Below are positions 1 to 9,020 of a stretch of DNA of 20,000 bases, in pieces. The translations under genes were made by a program, and so were the position numbers. The stretch lies in the NCBI GenBank assembly GCA_012295275.1, contig CM022668.1:16498391-16518390 (forward strand), in the 5' to 3' direction. This DNA is from Chrysomallon squamiferum. Lineage: Eukaryota; Mollusca; Gastropoda; Neomphalida; Peltospiridae. Each line of letters begins with the position of its first letter. Position 1 is the first letter of the stretch. The notes under the pieces are model-generated. The model was not told where the DNA came from. It did not search any database and was given only the letters and a program-made list of their open reading frames with translations.

Positions 1-1839
1 TCACCATCATTACAACCCTTCAGAACTGACTTTCTATACAAAATAACGTTTTTCTTTTCACTGTGACTTTAAAGCACTCATAACCCACAGAACAGTTTAA
101 AACATCTAAACAGCATTGAGTGCATGCACACTGGCTTTTTAAACATATTTATTATCATCAATCTTTTCTTAATAGGATTTGCCAAATAATCAGATTTTAA
201 GAAACGTGTCAATCTGGAGAGCATTTTTTCTCAGCCAGTGATATACAATTTAAGAAGATTGCTAATATTTTCATCTTTTTTTTATTATCACTTTCTTTGT
301 GCATATAATGACTTTATAATATTAACTCTAACACGTAACGAATTGTACGCAGATGTTGTTCTTTTGCTGAGAGTTACTGTCCGAACGTAATGCATTGACA
401 GTAGGTTCTTAGCAAAGAAATACTGTCATTAATATTGATAACAATTATGTTTGCTTGTATTCATAAGTAGCATATTATGATAAAGAATCAGCTTGGTTTT
501 GATTTTTATATATTTGGTGGGTTTTTTCTTGGGGTGACTAACCCTATATTATTTTGTCTTGTTAATATATTACACATGAGCAGGTTTTGCTATATTTCTG
601 TTCAGATTAGAACTGTAAATTATTGGCACTATCATCATTTTAATTCAGTTAGCTTAGAGTTTAGTAATAATGACTAATTGTGATTAAAATGTATAAAAGC
701 GGATTTAACCATGGGTTAGCGAGCAAAGATTAGTACTAGGCCAAGGTTCGAACATTAAAACTGAGGTTTCAAAGCGCCTGTATTGACGTCAGACTATGTA
801 ACTGTCGCCAGGGTTACGCCTTACAAAATATATAATAATTTTATTATAATATGGTCCCTTATTAATACGTTTTTGATCATATCATAATCATTCTCGTTTT
901 GGTCATCATCATTATTCTAAAATAATAACTGCATGCACATTTTTAATTCTCATTTCTTTTCTTTTGTTTTTCATTATTATTAACTAATTTATTAATTATT
1001 ATTATCATTATTACTAATTTTACTATGTTATGAGGTTAGATTACTGTGCGACATTGCGGCTTCCTTATCTCACATACAACAATATTTAATATATTTAATA
1101 TTTAACAGACGTTCTTTCCATAAAACTTATTTCATAATACAATAAAAAAAAATTCAGATAATTTTGTTGTTGTTTTAAAATGTATATAATTTCTATTAAT
1201 AATGATGATTATTATTTTTTTTCATTACAGAAAAATATTAGTAACATTTTAACCTTATTCGAATTTGATGATTTTTGCAAAATATTATATTTCACATTAT
1301 CTTCAAAAGTGATAAAAATGCTAAAATTATAAACAACAATAATCAAAAAATGTTTTCAATTTACCGTTAACTAAATCCAGTTATTCACTTAATATTAATA
1401 TTTAAGTATATTTTTCCTCCACTGATAATACATTGATAACGTTTTAATTCAGTTGTAAATTGCAATGGGATGACGTTTATCGTGTGACGTACTTGTTCGA
1501 TAAATAATTAAAATTACAAGGATTTAAAAATTATATAAAATTTATTATCCCTAAAAGCTGAACTAACTGAAATGATTATAAAAAGCTAACTAATCATCTA
1601 GTCATGTCACTAACCGCTAACATACTAACAAAAAAAAAAAGAGAAGAAAGAAAGAAGTGTTGACAGTGTTATTATGATTTTGTCACTTCGGTTTCCACTA
1701 TTAATCCTTTTTTTATTAACATTATATTTCATCTTACTTTTTTATTTTATTTTATTTATTTATTTATTGAAAATGACTATAATTTTTTCCTTTAAATAAT
1801 TTTTAATTATGCATTGCAATCGTAATTTGTATATCATTT

Positions 1840-1903
1840 TCATCATTAGCATCATCATCATCATCATCATCATTATTATTATTATTATTATTACTACTAC
1901 TAT
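1840..1903. repeat. (ATC)n/(ATT)n microsatellite
   Basis: A run of CAT/ATC triplets passes into ATT triplets and then ACT, about 60 bp, forming a compound trinucleotide repeat. Confidence 0.9.
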
Positions 1904-2212
1904 AATTATTTGAAAAATATATTTTTATCTTTTACGTCTTTTTTATAAATTTATTTACTTATTTGTTTGTTTATTTATTTATTTATATAAATCATTTACT
2001 GTTTTGTGACCTAAAGACGCTCAGTGTGAAATGAGAATACTAAACTTAATATCAATGCTAAGCTGAAACTCGCCTCTAAGAAAAAAAAATATTTACACGA
2101 TAAAGTATGAAAAATTTACATTTACCAATGATACTATGAATGAGAACGTGCCAGAAAAACACGCAAAATATTTGTTTTACTTTTTGGCTTCAGTCACTCA
2201 TGTTATCTAGTA

Positions 2213-2296
2213 AACGTAACATACGTTATCAGACCCTACTTGTAACCAGAGTCCTTGCGTCATTTTCATTTAGAACAGAAAACGTAACTTACGTTT
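2213..2296. repeat. Pair of near-palindromic AACGTAAC-TACGTT elements
   Basis: AACGTAACATACGTTA (2213-2228) and AACGTAACTTACGTTT (2281-2296) match at 14 of 16 positions, 68 bp apart. Each is nearly self-complementary and contains TTACGTWA-type bZIP half-sites. Confidence 0.35.
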
Positions 2297-2815
2297 AACG
2301 TTGCTATTGCTATATAAGAGAAATGAAAGAAAAACGATATGTATCCAGGATTAAAATCAACAGCAGCTGCAGATATTAATGTTCAAACATGGCGTTAATA
2401 TTCAGTCAGACTGCAGTACTGTGACGAATGTAATCAGTTTTAAAATCACAACACAATTCTAAATGGTTTTTCAGTTTTAAGTGAAATGACGCAAGGAATA
2501 TTAAATTAATCTAAACACGGAATATGTATTTACAAACATTTAGAGATAGGTGTGCTTGCACAAAGCTATATTACAAACATGAGGTATTAGAAATAATTAT
2601 ATTATGTGATAAATTTCTGAAAACAAAAATATAATTTATAAATAAAAAGGCTCCCTCCAGAATAGTATAAAACGACAAAATGCTGATGAATATGCATCAG
2701 TTGATCACATGATTCTTTTTCATCATATCATTTTTGTTTTTCAAAAAGGGGCGTTCCTAAGCTGAGTGAGAGTAAGTGCATAAATTATGCAAATTAAGAA
2801 AAGTAACGAGATTTA

Positions 2816-2828
2816 TGACCTTTGACCC
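2816..2828. promoter_or_regulatory. DR1 nuclear-receptor element (HNF4/RXR type)
   Basis: TGACCTTTGACCC is, on the minus strand, GGGTCAAAGGTCA: two AGGTCA-type half-sites with one spacer base, the DR1 consensus. An exact octamer ATGCAAAT lies about 30 bases upstream. The motif match is seen; function is inferred. Confidence 0.35.
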
Positions 2829-3931
2829 AACAGATCCACCCACCATGTTACAGCAAAGATCAAGCGCACTTATGGAGGACTGTGCGTACATGATAAAGAA
2901 TTTTTTTTTTAAATTTAAATTAAGTTATTTATTTCCAACAATAAAATAATTTAAAAAATCTAAAGTCTCACATTAGGAACTCCCCTTAAATTGCATCTGT
3001 GTTATTGCTAGGAGGCTTTTTTGAATAACGTACACACGACGTGAAGGTATCACATCAACAATATTTTAAAATCAGAGTCAAAGCAACAGAGTCAGTTTAC
3101 TGTGTCTTTGGTGGGTAGAAAATAAATGGAAGTTTTTCTCAGTACAGACACCAGTGCCAGGGTGAAACAAGATTGTGTGGAATTCCGTTTAACAATGAAT
3201 GAATTAGAAGACCTTTTGATGCGATTCTTTCCGTTTGTTCATTCTAAATGTCAAAATTTGGCAAAAGGGAAAAATGGATTTTAAATGAAGATGCACTTTA
3301 CTTAAAACAGTGGCAGTTAGGCAGATAAGGTGAGTTCATATTTCAAATAATTTTGATATTTATTTTTGTTAGGATTTTGCGTCATTGTTTTGTTTAATCT
3401 AAAGTTAGTGCTTAATAGATGTTAGTAACATCCAGGCGTGAACAAAACAAAGCTTAGAGATATGTTTAAATTCGTTCATTCACATTCGGTGACACGATAT
3501 GTCTGACAATTTGTAGTGGATTTAAATCAATGAGAATCCCATATACTGAAACACAGTATTGAGAAACTGAGAAAATATATTTTTCTAGATGTGATATAGA
3601 GTCATCGTGTGTGTATAACATTTAGTTTCCGTCTAACAAAACCGTGTATCTTTGACTTCAATTTCAAAATATTCATGCCAACAAGTTATCAATGGAAAAT
3701 AAGAAATAAATAATACCCATTGTCATAACATCTAGCGGTAACGATTCTGTAAAAAATACTTGTATATTTTTTGGTGTAGCGTTAATAAGAACACCATACT
3801 TTCCTTAACAACCAGATAGACACGACAGTACAACTATCCAGCCTGGAATTCATCGTTCATCTATCCGGTGAACATATTCTAAATATAAACTTGTAGTCAT
3901 TTGTGAAAAAAAACAAAAACGTGCACTAATA

Positions 3932-4089
3932 TTTATTGTCACATCTAATCATGTCGTTCTAAACTTGTATTAATGACCGACAGACGGAAGAATTTGCCCA
4001 ACATTGACTATTCTAATTTTGGATGTTTCCTACATAAAAGATTTCAGTCAGGGGAGACAAGCGAGTCACAGAGAAATGTACTCAACTAG
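3932..4089 (-). other. Probable innexin 3' UTR with poly(A) signal
   Basis: On the minus strand a canonical AATAAA lies at 3937-3932, about 150 bases past the second stop. It is followed by a GT/T-rich stretch (GTGCACG then T-rich, about 3925-3900) suited to cleavage and polyadenylation. A transcript ended here would carry both TGA CTAG stops, which fits readthrough better than a separate 3' exon. Other poly(A) signals downstream are possible in such AT-rich DNA. Confidence 0.5.
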
Positions 4090-4092
4090 TCA
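4086..4092 (-). promoter_or_regulatory. Second TGA-CTAG stop, at the end of the extension
   Basis: The extension ends in the same heptamer as the first stop. The 16 bases AGYAACGTRTGACTAG are shared by the two sites with only two differences, so Ser-Asn-Val-stop-Leu is repeated 98 codons apart. A further readthrough would add only LVEYISL before another TGA at 4068-4066. Confidence 0.65.
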
Positions 4093-4383
4093 CACGTTGC
4101 TCACTACGTATTCCGCTTCCTCGTCTTCCGCTGCTGATTCTATTTCCGTTTCCGGGTCAAGGTCGGAATCTTCATCGACGCCATTTTGTCTTCCTTGAGG
4201 AGCGAGATCGACCAGTTCCATTTCGTCGTCAACATAGAAACTGGGATCCGCTTCGTCTTCGTCTTCTTCGTCGTCGTCGTTGTCATCCGACCCCTCGAAG
4301 GAAGCACCTCCTTTTCGGATGGTGTTTTTTGGTTTGAACATATTGAGAATAACTTGAACTTTTTTCATCTTTTGCACGGCTAG
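4090..4383 (-). CDS. In-frame acidic C-terminal extension of the innexin, reached by stop-codon readthrough
   Basis: The frame continues directly after the innexin stop, with no frame change, for 97 sense codons to TGA at 4092-4090. It begins LAVQKMKKVQVILNMF (basic/hydrophobic). It then has a Lys/Arg patch (KPKNTIRKGG), a long acidic run (DDNDDDEEDEDEAD), a DDEMELVDLAPQG segment, and Asp/Glu/Ser stretches (SDLDPETE, ESAAEDEEAE) that resemble casein-kinase-2 sites, ending YVVSNV. There is no good start of its own: the first codons after the stop are CTA GCC GTG, and the first internal ATG falls at the fourth residue after that GTG. It therefore reads as an appendage to the channel, not a separate gene. 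The base composition is less AT-rich than the flanks, in keeping with coding DNA. Readthrough would give a protein of about 565 residues. The open frame and context are seen; that it is translated is inferred. Alternative splicing, A-to-I editing of the TGA, or a recent nonsense mutation are rival readings. Confidence 0.62.
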   Translation of the reverse strand, partial: LAVQKMKKVQVILNMFKPKNTIRKGGASFEGSDDNDDDEEDEDEADPSFYVDDEMELVDLAPQGRQNGVDEDSDLDPETEIESAAEDEEAEYVVSNV

Positions 4384-4386
4384 TCA
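4380..4386 (-). promoter_or_regulatory. Leaky stop context TGA-CTAG at the end of the innexin
   Basis: The stop is TGA followed by CTAG. UGA CUA(G) is the established high-readthrough context in animals; human AQP4, OPRL1, OPRK1, MAPK10 and VDR carry UGA CUA. It lies between NSNV and an in-frame 97-codon extension. No stable hairpin downstream was worked out here. Confidence 0.72.
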
Positions 4387-5587
4387 TACGTTACTATTGT
4401 CGTCACTGATTTGATTGGCGTGTCGGAACAGCGGCTTGTTCCTGTAGTGATTCCACAGCTGCAGAATGAGCTCGGAGACCAACACGTCGTTGGCGTTCTT
4501 ACCCACGAGTCTGAGGACAAATATCCCGTCCTGCCTCAGATACTGCTCCCCGAACTTCACCGCCATCTTTTTGTCCAGCTCGGACTTATAGCAGTCATTA
4601 ACGCGGAGAAACTTTTTTAAGTACCGCAACCGATGTTGACGAAAAATCATTGTATATATCCATATTAGGAAGTTGCCGGCACTTAAGGTAGATACAAAAA
4701 CTAACCAAAACCAAATGAAAATAAAAATCTTTTCGTTAAATAAATTTATGGGTAATACACACTGAACAGTGTACGTGTGCACGTTTTGAATCTGACGAAT
4801 GTCAAAATCACAGTGAGTTATTCTGGGAAAGCGCGGAGACTCGCCCCAGTCTTCACCGCGCGCTAGATGGTCCAGAACCTCGAACCCATACACGTTATAG
4901 TTCGTCCCGAGAAACTCGTTCAGAATAAAGAGCTGTCCCACGGAATTCAGTAAGTACAAGAGCTTAATGAACATGTAAATTGTAACTAGGTAGTTACCGT
5001 AGCGCTTCCCCCACACTAGACAGCAGTATTTCGCTATCTGCTGTCTGAATCGGATGAAACATCCCGACCTGTATTCTCTAGCGTTCTCCAACCAGCGGTC
5101 CATGTAGCGCACGATGTGTTTTATAGTTCTCTCCCTGTCGTCTGGCGCGATGTACGCAGTCTCCGCGGCCAGGGTGACTATTTTGTCAAGATTGACGCCA
5201 GACGAAGCCGCCAGAATCCTCCACAGAATACAAGGAACTTTGAACAACAGAGCCTGGAACAGAAGGATCATGGGCACCCACTGGTAGTAGCCGATCTCCT
5301 TCTCTTTCTTGGGCTGTTCATGCCGAGGAACCGCGTGCTCGAAGGGGACGTAGTAGGTGTTGGACACCCAGCACACATTGTTGGTGTACTCCACGTGACT
5401 GTCCTCGAACTGAGAGGGACACCAGCAGTGGATGGGCTCGCCGACGTACTGCTTTGTGCTGACGACGATGGTGAAGATGATGAGGATGATGGTGGTGTAG
5501 AGGTGGTTCAGTCGATCGATCCAGTCGTCGTCGTAGCGACCCTTGAGGCGGGCGTACGTGGCGAAACTTCCCAGAACACTGTCAAGC
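4384..5587 (-). CDS. Innexin channel protein, terminal coding exon (first stop)
   Basis: Innexins form invertebrate gap junctions and pannexin-like hemichannels in the plasma membrane. The exon encodes 400 residues after a split codon. In numbering of the spliced 467-residue product: an innexin N-terminal stretch with DDDW and RLNHLY leads into TM1 (about 96-113). Extracellular loop 1 has Cys121 and Cys139 plus an extra Cys123 (HCWCP, NNVCW). The family signature YYQWVP (167-172) opens TM2. TM3 is about 265-289. Loop 2 has Cys326 (THCDF) and Cys343 (VQCVLPINLFNEK). TM4 is about 353-381, followed by a cytoplasmic tail ending SDDNSNV and TGA. Length and topology are normal for the family. The open frame runs upstream to 5601 only through a GTG inside the splice-acceptor sequence, so it is not a real start; the exon begins after TTACTTGCAG. 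Family identity is certain; the exact paralogue cannot be named. Confidence 0.96.
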
Positions 5588-6120
5588 CTGCAAGTAAACA
5601 CAGTTCATTAGCAACAAACAACCACAACGTTCTCTCAAGTATGTCAAGCCTGCAAGTAAACACAGTTCATTAGCAACAAACAACCACAACGTTCTCTCAA
5701 GTATGTCAAGCCTGCAAGTAAACACAGTTCATTAGCAACAAACAACCACAACGTTCTCTCAAGTAAACACAGTTCATTAGCAACAACCACAACGTTCTCT
5801 CAAGTAAACACAGTTCATTAGCAACAACAACCACAACGTTCTCTCAAGTATGTCAAGCCTGCAAGTAAACACAGTTCATTAGCAACAAACAACCACAACG
5901 TTCTCTCAAGTAAACACAGTTCATTAGTCAACGTTCTCTCAAGTAAACACAGTTCATTAGCAACAAACAACCACAACGTTCTCTCAAGTAAACACAGTTC
6001 AAGCCTGCCAAACGTTCTCTCAAGTAAACACAGTTCATTAGCAACAAACAACCACAACGTTCTCTCAAGTATGTCAAGCCTGCAAGTAAACACAGTTCAT
6101 TAGCAACAAACAACCACAAC
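5581..6120 (-). repeat. 62-bp/41-bp minisatellite containing copies of the innexin 3' splice site
   Basis: Starting inside the coding exon, a 62-bp unit is repeated at 5581, 5643 and 5705, with further full acceptor copies at 5852 and 6073 and a damaged one near 6001. Shorter units of about 41 bp, lacking the GCAGGCTT portion, are mixed in. On the minus strand each full unit reads branch-like CTAAT, GTGTTTACTTGCAG, then GCTTGACA, which is the first 8 bases of the exon. The array therefore contains five near-identical acceptors, of which only the one ending at 5588 keeps the innexin frame. Open frames read through the array are by-products of the repeat. Confidence 0.93.
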
Positions 6121-6415
6121 GTTCTCTCAAGTAAACACAGTTCATTAGCAACAACCACAACGTTCTCTCAAGTAAACATAGTTCATTAGCAACAACCACA
6201 ACGTTCTCTCAAGTAAACATAGTTCATTAGCAACAACCACAACGTTCTCTCAAGTAAACATAGTTCATTAGCAACAACCACAACGTTCTCTCAAGTAAAC
6301 ACAGTTCATTAGCAACAACCACAACGTTCTCTCAAGTAAACACAGTTCATTAGCAACAACCACAACGTTCTCTCAAGTAAACACAGTTTATTAGCAACAA
6401 CCACAACGTTCTCCC
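6121..6415. repeat. 41-bp tandem repeat
   Basis: Seven regular 41-bp units begin at 6121, 6162, 6203, 6244, 6285, 6326 and 6367. They contain GTTCTCTCAAGTAAACAYAG and ATTAGCAACAACCACAAC. Two sub-types differ by ACACAG/ACATAG. This is a shortened form of the 62-bp unit without the splice-site core. Confidence 0.93.
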
Positions 6416-6757
6416 AAGTAAACACACGTTATTAGCTCACAAACAAAACTTCACATTTCTCTGAAGTAAACACACGTCATTAGCTCACAAACAAAACTTC
6501 ACATTTCACTCAAGTAAACACACGTCATTAGCTCACAAACAAAACTTCACATTTCTCTGAAGTAAACACACGTCATTAGCTCACAAACAAAACTTCACAT
6601 TTCTATGAAGTAAACACACGTCATTAGCTCACAAACAAAACTTCACATTTCACTCAAGTAAACACACGTCATTAGCTCACAAATAAAACTTCACATTTCT
6701 CTGAAGTAAACACACGTCGATTAGCTCACAAACAAAACTTCATATTTCACTCAAGTA
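6416..6757. repeat. 48-bp tandem repeat
   Basis: About seven 48-bp units begin at 6416, 6464, 6512, 6560, 6608, 6656 and 6704. They share AAGTAAACACACGTCATTAG with the neighbouring array, followed by a different half (CTCACAAACAAAACTTCACA). TTTCTCTG and TTTCACTC endings recur between units, hinting at a higher-order pattern. It is clearly related to and continuous with the 41/62-bp arrays. Confidence 0.92.
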
Positions 6758-7015
6758 ACGTACAAAACAACATTCTCTTCTGTTGATCAAACACCTATTA
6801 GAAAAAAAAACATTAAAATAGAAAACCTGTAAGAAAAATTAATTAGGCCTAAAAAAGACAAGAAAACATGTTAGACTGATCAGTTATACTAAAACATAAT
6901 CTACATTATATGTTATAAAGTTACCACTGGTATCAGCGAACACTTTATTTGTAAACGTAGAATCTAAACAAAAATACTAATCTGCTGAACGTGTTTATAT
7001 ATATAAAAGCTATAC

Positions 7016-7075
7016 CTGTGTTTATTACATACGTGTATGTTTATCCTGTGTTTATTACATACGTGTATGTTTATC
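7016..7075. repeat. 30-bp perfect tandem duplication
   Basis: Two exact adjacent copies begin CTGTGTTTATTACATACG and end GTATGTTTATC, inside the innexin intron. A short ATGACCAG repeat follows at about 7118-7147. Confidence 0.9.
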
Positions 7076-7501
7076 GACATACATACGCGTAATAATACAT
7101 ACACAAACATCTATTTACCAGATGACCAGATGACCAGAGGTGACCAGAATGACGAAGATACAAGGAATTTATAATTTGTGAACTATACACTAAATAAAAT
7201 CTTATTTGTTTGTTTATAAACAAATGTTAGAAAAAATTAAAAAAGAATCGTTTAAAATAAACTGTAATAATGACAATAAAATACTTGTATATTATTTTCA
7301 GAAACAAAGGCCAATATAAATTAATCATATAGTTCAAAATATTAAGAGAAATATTTCCATACAATATAATAAAATACAATACTTCAGAACATGTAAGCCA
7401 AGATGCAAATAATCATGCAATTTATGAAACATAAACCACAACCACAACCACCACATAACATAATTATCATACATATATGTGAATATAAAAAAATATATAT
7501 T

Positions 7502-7502
<1 letters not shown>

Positions 7503-7538
<36 letters not shown>
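7503..7538. repeat. (AAT)n microsatellite
   Basis: About twelve AAT/ATA triplets in a row. They generate tyrosine- or isoleucine-run frames that are not genes. Confidence 0.93.
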
Positions 7539-7541
<3 letters not shown>

Positions 7542-8226
7542 GAATATATATATGTTTTTACATATTTATGCATGTTATTGTCCGGTCCAAACATGAGTTG
7601 TGTTTTCTGACAGATGTGTGGTGATCAGACAAAATGTCGGCTTCTGGTTGTGGTGCTTGTGGCAGTAAATTAACGAAGACTCATCAGCAATCGATGTTTA
7701 GTATGACAGCCGCGGTCTCGGCGGAGTCAAACATTAATTACCTGTTTACGTTATTAACAGCACAAAGTGTGCAAACGCTGCACTCGTCTTCAAACTGAGA
7801 AATTCAATTGAAGGAGAAAGAAAATATTCATGGGTAGTACCACGTCACTGAACTAAATGTGTCTGGCGTAATTAAAACCACACTCGACCTCCACTGTTTA
7901 TATTTCTTAAGGGAGAACTAAAACCTTCTCCCATTCTTGCTCAGAAACATTAATATTCCTAACTGTTTGTAAGAAATGTTTGAAAGCACAATAAACAGAG
8001 AAAAATGATAATAATTCAGTTCTGTTCTTGCACATGCCCTGCGTGTGTTTGTGTTAAACACTAGTTACAGTTCAAATTAAATATTTGTTGTTGTTTTTTT
8101 CCAAGTAAAAATGGAATATGATACGTGAGAAATAAGGGGGAAAAAAGAGAGTTTGAGATAAAGCATGAAATAATTATATTTAATTTCAAAACCTGTTTTA
8201 AAATAAGCGTATTGTACTTATTATGT

Positions 8227-8227
8227 T

Positions 8228-8314
<87 letters not shown>

Positions 8315-8353
8315 GATAGAGAGAGAGAGGAAAAGAGAGAGACAGAGATAGAA
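8227..8353. repeat. (GA)n microsatellite
   Basis: About 125 bp of GA dinucleotides with a few A, C and T interruptions, near the 5' end of the innexin intron. Confidence 0.95.
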
Positions 8354-8570
8354 ATACCAAAAATATATATGAGATTAATTTTCCATAATCAAACAATATA
8401 TAAAGTTTCAAACTTAAAACAAAATATTATGCGCAAATCATTCTGTTAAAAAATATAGAAATAATATTACAAGCTGAAGCAAGGAAATACAACTGACTGA
8501 ACTATAAATTATAAAGAACTAAGTTTTTACGTGGAATGTTACATTTGAATGTAGTGGTGAAAAGTCTCAC

Positions 8571-8770
8571 CCCTCGCCAGACAGGGCTAGGCCGGTCAGG
8601 CCGATGTGGTTGTCATCCGAGTTGTCAGACTGCTCGGAGGCGCCCGACCCCGCGTTGTACGTGTTCTGGTAGTGAACGTGGTGGTTGTTGTGGCGAGCTT
8701 TGTGGTGGTGTCTGTGTGCACGTGCATGATTAGAGGACCGCGCACGGTGGCCATGACGACTGCGATGCAT
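8571..8770 (-). CDS. Predicted 5' coding exon of the innexin: His/Arg-rich N-terminus
   Basis: This frame encodes 66 residues plus two bases of a split codon. The ATG at 8770-8768 has a G at -3 and is preceded in frame by TAA at 8800-8798, so it looks like a true start. The exon ends GAGGG|GTGAGA, a good donor. The two leftover bases (GG) join the single G opening the innexin exon at 5587 to make a glycine codon and read ...LSGEG-LDSVLGSF. The donor, the phase and the GL-type junction all fit. About 13 of the 67 residues (counting the junction Gly) are His, mostly in the first 33 together with about seven Arg; a Ser/Asp-rich linker follows. The exon is CpG-rich in AT-rich surroundings, as expected for a first exon. 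Innexins usually have short N-termini, so the extension is odd. An alternative first exon outside the window, or another use for this frame, is possible. Confidence 0.68.
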
Positions 8771-9020
8771 GTCCGGGATCGCCAATTTTCTTCTTCTTTA
8801 GTTTCGTCGTACGGATGAAAAATAGTTTTACAAACAGCCGTGCTTTCATTAGTCTTTTTGAAAATAGTCCATGCACGTGCTTCGCGTGTAAACAACGTTG
8901 TTTTGTTGTTGTTGTTTTTACAGAAAACACAGTGTATAATTATTTATGTTCTTCAGCAGAAACAATATTGGTAATCCAAAATCTCCGAATAAAGCCAATC
9001 ACATATTTATAGTTTGTTTT
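8771..9020 (-). promoter_or_regulatory. Probable 5' UTR and promoter region of the innexin (weak)
   Basis: Just upstream of the predicted start the minus strand has no strong splice acceptor, so the exon may begin here. A TATAAATA-like sequence lies at about 9011-9004 on the minus strand, with an ATTGG (inverted CCAAT) about 10 bases further downstream. In AT-rich DNA such matches are common, so the call is tentative. Confidence 0.22.

Larger units (their letters stand above)
1..3900. other. AT-rich intergenic DNA, no gene seen
   Basis: Only short chance open frames occur, such as a 66-codon one at 477-677 with no recognisable composition. Simple sequence includes ATC/ATT triplets at about 1840-1903 and TTTA-rich stretches near 1740-1770 and 1960-1985. 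A patch near 2680-2830 holds transcription-factor-like motifs, listed separately. Confidence 0.7.
6758..8225. other. AT-rich intron body, no exon seen
   Basis: The stretch between the minisatellite and the GA tract has no coding-like frame. It contains the 30-bp duplication, the AAT tract and a slightly GC-richer patch near 7630-7790 with no recognised content. Confidence 0.6.
5588..8570 (-). other. Intron of the innexin gene (phase 2)
   Basis: The donor is GTGAGA at 8570-8565. The acceptor is TGTTTACTTGCAG ending at 5588, with a branch-point-like CTAAT about 22 bases before the AG. The length is about 2.98 kb. Its 3' third is a large minisatellite. The rest is AT-rich with (GA)n, (AAT)n and small tandem duplications, and I see no further exon in it. 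Confidence 0.68.

Noticed and set aside
477-677. 66-codon plus-strand frame
   Set aside because: AT-rich chance frame, no domain or composition signal.
715-756. Possible A/B boxes (TTAGCGAGC ... GGTTCGAAC)
   Set aside because: The B-box-like GGTTCGAA is good but the A box is poor and the spacing is short; no tail or repeat ends seen.
4380-4386. Selenocysteine at the TGA
   Set aside because: No SECIS-like hairpin was recognised downstream, the surrounding residues are not a redox motif, and the CTAG context explains readthrough better. A covariance-model search of the 3' UTR could reopen this.
4380-4386. A-to-I editing of TGA to TGG as the route to the extension
   Set aside because: Possible in principle, but the edited A has a 5' G, which ADAR enzymes disfavour; RNA-seq would settle it.
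5588-5601. Innexin start at 5601 (frame beginning FTCRLDSVL)
   Set aside because: The initiating codon would be GTG and the codons lie in the intron's TTTACTTGCAG acceptor, so this is not a translation start.
5116-5673. 185-codon plus-strand frame across the innexin exon
   Set aside because: It is the antisense shadow of the innexin coding sequence and runs into the intronic repeat; no family resemblance.
5818-6158. Minus-strand Leu/Cys-rich repeat frames (LERTLWLFVANELCLL)
   Set aside because: They are readings of the minisatellite units; period and composition explain them fully.
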